Positions 38,394-41,106 of a DNA stretch of 41,106 nucleotides are shown one piece after another (position 1 is the stretch's first letter; each line of letters starts with the position of its first letter). Source of the stretch: DAONLM01 sp035406685 (GTDB lineage: Bacteria; Spirochaetota; GWE2-31-10; MWDO01); contig DAONLM010000001.1 of the NCBI GenBank assembly GCA_035406685.1, positions 1 through 41,106 on the forward strand. Direction: 5' to 3'. A program made the position numbers and the translations under genes. The notes beneath the pieces are model-generated. The model did not search any database, was not told where the DNA came from, and saw nothing but the letters and a program-made list of their open reading frames with translations.

Positions 38394-40502
38394 ATGTCAA
38401 ATCCAATGGATTTTTTTGGTGAAAATGTATTTAGTGAAAAGGTGATGAAAGAGAGACTTCCAAAAGAGGTCTTTAAATCATTAAAGAAGACTATTGATGA
38501 AGGTATTCCACTTGATCCTAAGATTGCCGATGTTGTTGCTAATGCAATGAAGGACTGGGCAATTGAAAAAGGGGCTACTCACTATACTCACTGGTTTCAA
38601 CCTTTAACAGGTATGACAGCAGAAAAGCATGATTCTTTTATAAATCCAGTAGGCGATGGGACTGTAATATATGAATTTTCTGGTAAACAGCTTATTCAGG
38701 GTGAGCCAGATGCCTCCTCTTTTCCTTCTGGCGGCTTAAGGGCAACATTTGAGGCAAGAGGATATACTGCATGGGATTGTACTTCACCAGCCTTTATAAA
38801 AGAAGATTCTTCTGGTGGGAAAACTCTTTATATACCTACTGCTTTTTGTTCATATAATGGTGAGGCTCTTGATAAAAAAACCCCTTTATTAAGAGCAAAT
38901 GTTGCCATTAATAAGCATGCTTTAAGATTATTAAGAGCCCTTGGCAATACCACTTCAAAGAGTGTAAAAGCAACAGTTGGGCCTGAACAGGAATATTTTC
39001 TTATAGATAAGACATTTTATGAACAGAGGCTTGATCTTATTTTAACCGGCAGGACTCTTTTTGGAGCAAAACCACCAAAGGGACAGGAACTTGAGGATCA
39101 ATATTTTGGCTCTATAAAAGATAGAATTTCATCTTTCATGATTGATCTTGATAAAGAGTTATGGAAAATGGGTATTACCTCAAAGACAAAACATAATGAG
39201 GTTGCGCCAGCACAATATGAGATGGCACCAATATTTTTTTTTGTAAATATAGCAGCAGATCATAATCAATTGGTTATGGAGACAATGCAGAGAGTTGCTT
39301 TAAGACATAATTTAGTATGCCTGCTTCATGAAAAGCCTTTTGCAGGGGTGAACGGATCTGGTAAGCATAATAACTATTCATTAGGAACAGATGATGGTAT
39401 AAATCTCTTTGATCCAGGTCATACGCCACAGGAAAATCTTGTCTTTCTTGCATCCCTTGCAGCTTTATTAAAAGCAGTTGATACTCATTCTGATATATTA
39501 AGAGCAACAGCGGCAAGTGCTGGCAATGATCATAGATTGGGCGCTAATGAGGCACCACCGGCAATTATTTCTATCTTTTTAGGCGATGCTCTTACAAATC
39601 TATTAGAACAGATAGCATCTGGCAAAGAGATTAACTATCAGGGCAAGAGCAATTTAAAAATAGGAGTGGATACTTTACCAGAGTTGCCAAAGGATAATAC
39701 AGATAGAAATAGAACAAGTCCACTTGCCTTTACTGGAAATAAGTTTGAGTTTAGAATGGTAGGTTCCTCATTTTCAATAGCAGGTCCAAATGTTGCTTTA
39801 AATACTATTTTAGCAGAGGCAATGGATGAGATCGCAACAAGATTGGAAAAGACAACAGATAAAAAGAGCGAAGTAATCAATATTGTAAGAGAGTATTATA
39901 CAAAACATAAGAGAATAGTATTTAATGGAAACAACTATTCAGAAGAGTGGGTTAAAGAGGCAGAGAAGAGAGGGCTACCAAATAAAAAGAATACCCCGGA
40001 TGCTTTAAAGTCTTTTGTTACTGAGAAAGCCTTTAATCTATTCGCAAAGTATAATATTTTTACAAGAGAAGAGTTAAAATCAAGATATGATATCTATCTT
40101 GAACAGTATTGTAAAGTTATTAATATTGAAGGCAAGACTGCGGTTAGAATGGTAAAGACTCAATATATTCCAGCAGTTATTAAGTATCAAAATATTCTTT
40201 CTGAAAATATTTTAAAATTAAAAGAAATAGGTGTTTCAGTTGAATCTCAGAGTAATTTATTAAAAAATATTGGTTCTTTACTGGATAAGTGTTATAAAAA
40301 AGTAGAAGAGATAGAGAAATCATTGGAAAAGGCTCATTCAACTGGTGACATTGAAAAAGAGGCTATTATATTCAGAGATGAGGTATTGACTGGCATTACA
40401 GAATTAAGAGAGTATATAGACACTCTTGAAATTCTTATTCCAGATGAATTCTGGCCAGTACCAACTTATGTAGAAATGTTATTTCTTTCTGCAATTTATT
40501 AA
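38394..40502 (+). CDS. glnN: Glutamine synthetase type III
   Basis: The product has 702 residues, the length of GSIII and far larger than GSI or GSII. It makes glutamine from glutamate and ammonia with ATP. Family landmarks are FGENVFSEKVMKERLPKEVF at the N-terminus, YTHWFQPLTGMTAEKHDSF, FPSGGLRATFEARGYTAWD, the GPEQEYFLID metal-binding strand, DHNQLVMETMQRVALRHN and HEKPFAGVNGSGKHNNYSL with the catalytic loop. SSFSIAGPNVALNTILAEAM and RTSPLAFTGNKFEFRMVGSS complete the active site. GSIII is common in Bacteroidetes, cyanobacteria and some spirochaetes. It is a single-gene unit with its own promoter and a strong terminator. Confidence 0.97.
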   Translation: MSNPMDFFGENVFSEKVMKERLPKEVFKSLKKTIDEGIPLDPKIADVVANAMKDWAIEKGATHYTHWFQPLTGMTAEKHDSFINPVGDGTVIYEFSGKQLIQGEPDASSFPSGGLRATFEARGYTAWDCTSPAFIKEDSSGGKTLYIPTAFCSYNGEALDKKTPLLRANVAINKHALRLLRALGNTTSKSVKATVGPEQEYFLIDKTFYEQRLDLILTGRTLFGAKPPKGQELEDQYFGSIKDRISSFMIDLDKELWKMGITSKTKHNEVAPAQYEMAPIFFFVNIAADHNQLVMETMQRVALRHNLVCLLHEKPFAGVNGSGKHNNYSLGTDDGINLFDPGHTPQENLVFLASLAALLKAVDTHSDILRATAASAGNDHRLGANEAPPAIISIFLGDALTNLLEQIASGKEINYQGKSNLKIGVDTLPELPKDNTDRNRTSPLAFTGNKFEFRMVGSSFSIAGPNVALNTILAEAMDEIATRLEKTTDKKSEVINIVREYYTKHKRIVFNGNNYSEEWVKEAEKRGLPNKKNTPDALKSFVTEKAFNLFAKYNIFTREELKSRYDIYLEQYCKVINIEGKTAVRMVKTQYIPAVIKYQNILSENILKLKEIGVSVESQSNLLKNIGSLLDKCYKKVEEIEKSLEKAHSTGDIEKEAIIFRDEVLTGITELREYIDTLEILIPDEFWPVPTYVEMLFLSAIY

Positions 40503-40517
40503 TAAGTTTTAATCTTT

Positions 40518-40552
40518 AAAAGGCATTCTTCAAAAAAGAATGCCTTTTTTTA
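40518..40552 (+). terminator. Terminator of glnN
   Basis: GGCATTCTT (40522-40530), a CAAAA loop and AAGAATGCC (40536-40544) form a perfect 9-bp stem followed by seven T. A rho-independent terminator 20 bp after the stop. Confidence 0.9.
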
Positions 40553-40660
40553 TTTTAACTTATCTTTCCCATAGATCTTTTTTAATAATATATTTAAAAT
40601 TTTATTATTTTTTTGAGAAATAGAAAATGGTTTTTGATTAAATTTATTCAAAAAAAAAAA

Positions 40661-41106
40661 GCGCAATTTTATTTTTAGTCAGTTAAAAAAAATAGAATTA
40701 TCCTAAGGGTTAATTTTATTTGAGAAATAATTGTAATAGTGTTATTTATTTTTTGGTAGAATTTAAAATAAATTTTTTCAATAATAGGTCTCAAATCCTA
40801 TTACCTGATAGCAATCGTTGTAGATTGCCTTGTAAAAGGGCGTGGTATTCCCTTCAAACTGGGATAATTCTCTGCTCTTATTCCACTTTTTTATCTTTGT
40901 TAGTCTCAAAAATAACTTTAATGTTACTATACTACACTTCATCTCAACCCCGGTAATGCCTAATTTCTCGTATTCTTCAAGGAAGAGTAGGATAATTCTC
41001 CTCAGTAAAACACCCATGCTGAAAAAATTAAGATCAGCATGGATCTTTTTTAAAAAACGATAGTCCTGTTTGGAAACATATATATGAATTCTCGCATCTC
41101 CATCTA
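40661..41106 (-). mobile_element. Element E5, inverted, cut by the window end
   Basis: The outer end is GCGCAATTTTATTTTTAGTC (40661-40680), a family terminal repeat in plus-strand orientation. The tail between it and the gene's stop (40681-40777) aligns with the E1 tail base for base over long stretches (AAATAAATAACACTATTACAA, read on the minus strand, lies at 40731-40751). The gene (40778 to window end) is type A. It is the only copy in the window in minus orientation. It begins about 110 bp after the glnN terminator. The left end is outside the window. Confidence 0.65.
40778..41106 (-). CDS. E-family tandem RHH-like DNA-binding protein, type A (5' partial)
   Basis: The frame stays open to the window edge, reading DGDARIHIYVSKQDYR then FLKKIHADLNFFSMGVLLRR, so the ATG at 41017 is internal and the true start lies beyond 41106. 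The second RHH-like segment and the complete type A C-terminus are present (KKWNKSRELSQFEGNTTPFY, then KAIYNDCYQVIGFETYY). The last 20 or so residues are identical to the E1 protein and nearly so to E4. The first RHH-like segment is outside the window. Confidence 0.72.
   Translation of the reverse strand, partial: DGDARIHIYVSKQDYRFLKKIHADLNFFSMGVLLRRIILLFLEEYEKLGITGVEMKCSIVTLKLFLRLTKIKKWNKSRELSQFEGNTTPFYKAIYNDCYQVIGFETYY

Noticed and set aside
39274..39880. Minus-strand ORFs within glnN
   Set aside because: They are antisense shadows of a highly conserved enzyme gene, with no RBS or family similarity.
40720..41063. Plus-strand ORFs over element E5
   Set aside because: The minus-strand frame matches the complete paralogue at 30739; the plus-strand frames are its complement.
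1..41106. tRNA, rRNA or other standard RNA genes
   Set aside because: I found no T-loop-like or rRNA-like sequence on reading; all gaps are AT-rich and short.

Overview
The window is AT-rich DNA (about 27% G+C by eye) from a bacterium with a two-membrane envelope. It has many signal peptides and lipoproteins with relaxed lipoboxes, a MurA with Asp at the usual active-site Cys, HDOD and hybrid-kinase signalling proteins, a type III glutamine synthetase and an M30-like metallopeptidase lipoprotein. Together these point to a spirochaete-like anaerobe. That is an inference from gene content; no rRNA or other marker in the window proves it. Promoters of the form TTGACA-N17-TATATT are unusually easy to see.

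Layout. 1-555: right part of a small repeated element (E1). 751-4316: secA and a secreted CAP-domain protein. 4369-5859 (minus): an ATPase-HDOD signalling protein. 6009-6725: element E2. 6857-10704: a P-loop/Asp23-like protein, a DUF1361 membrane protein, an FHA protein, a histidine kinase and a HAD phosphatase. 10705-11101: gene-free, with palindromes and a 22-bp phased motif array. 11102-12270: a DOMON protein overlapping a rhomboid protease. 12313-14786: a structured leader, rpmI-rplT, a coiled-coil protein, zapA and def. 14789-21267 (minus): a small hypothetical gene, an rRNA m5C methyltransferase, a molybdenum-cofactor cluster (mogA, MOSC, moaC, a short moaA), an M28-type peptidase and two SAM methyltransferases. 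21523-22144: element E3. 22163-23411: a DUF134 regulator and an Mrp-type Fe-S carrier. 23510-26623 (minus): a 1037-residue secreted protein with eight chitobiase-C-like repeats and a beta-propeller. 26975-30509: a DUF151-like gene, the M30-like lipoprotein and murA. 30613-31385: element E4, the most complete copy. 31468-38121: a START-like protein, a NUDIX hydrolase, a hybrid sensor kinase, fabG and a lytic transglycosylase. 38273-40502: glnN. 40661-41106: element E5, inverted and cut by the window end.

Two signals are not explained by ordinary gene annotation. The first is a family of elements of about 0.7-0.8 kb (five copies in 41 kb). Each has terminal inverted repeats close to GCGATTTTATTTTTAGGCA, and three copies keep a leader with two TTTTGT boxes exactly 24 bp apart. 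Each carries one gene for a protein with two ribbon-helix-helix-like segments and no visible transposase. The second is the palindrome GACAATTGTC, which occurs at least nine times in coding and intergenic DNA when far fewer than one copy is expected by chance. In five of its six coding occurrences it lies in the frame that encodes Thr-Ile-Val.
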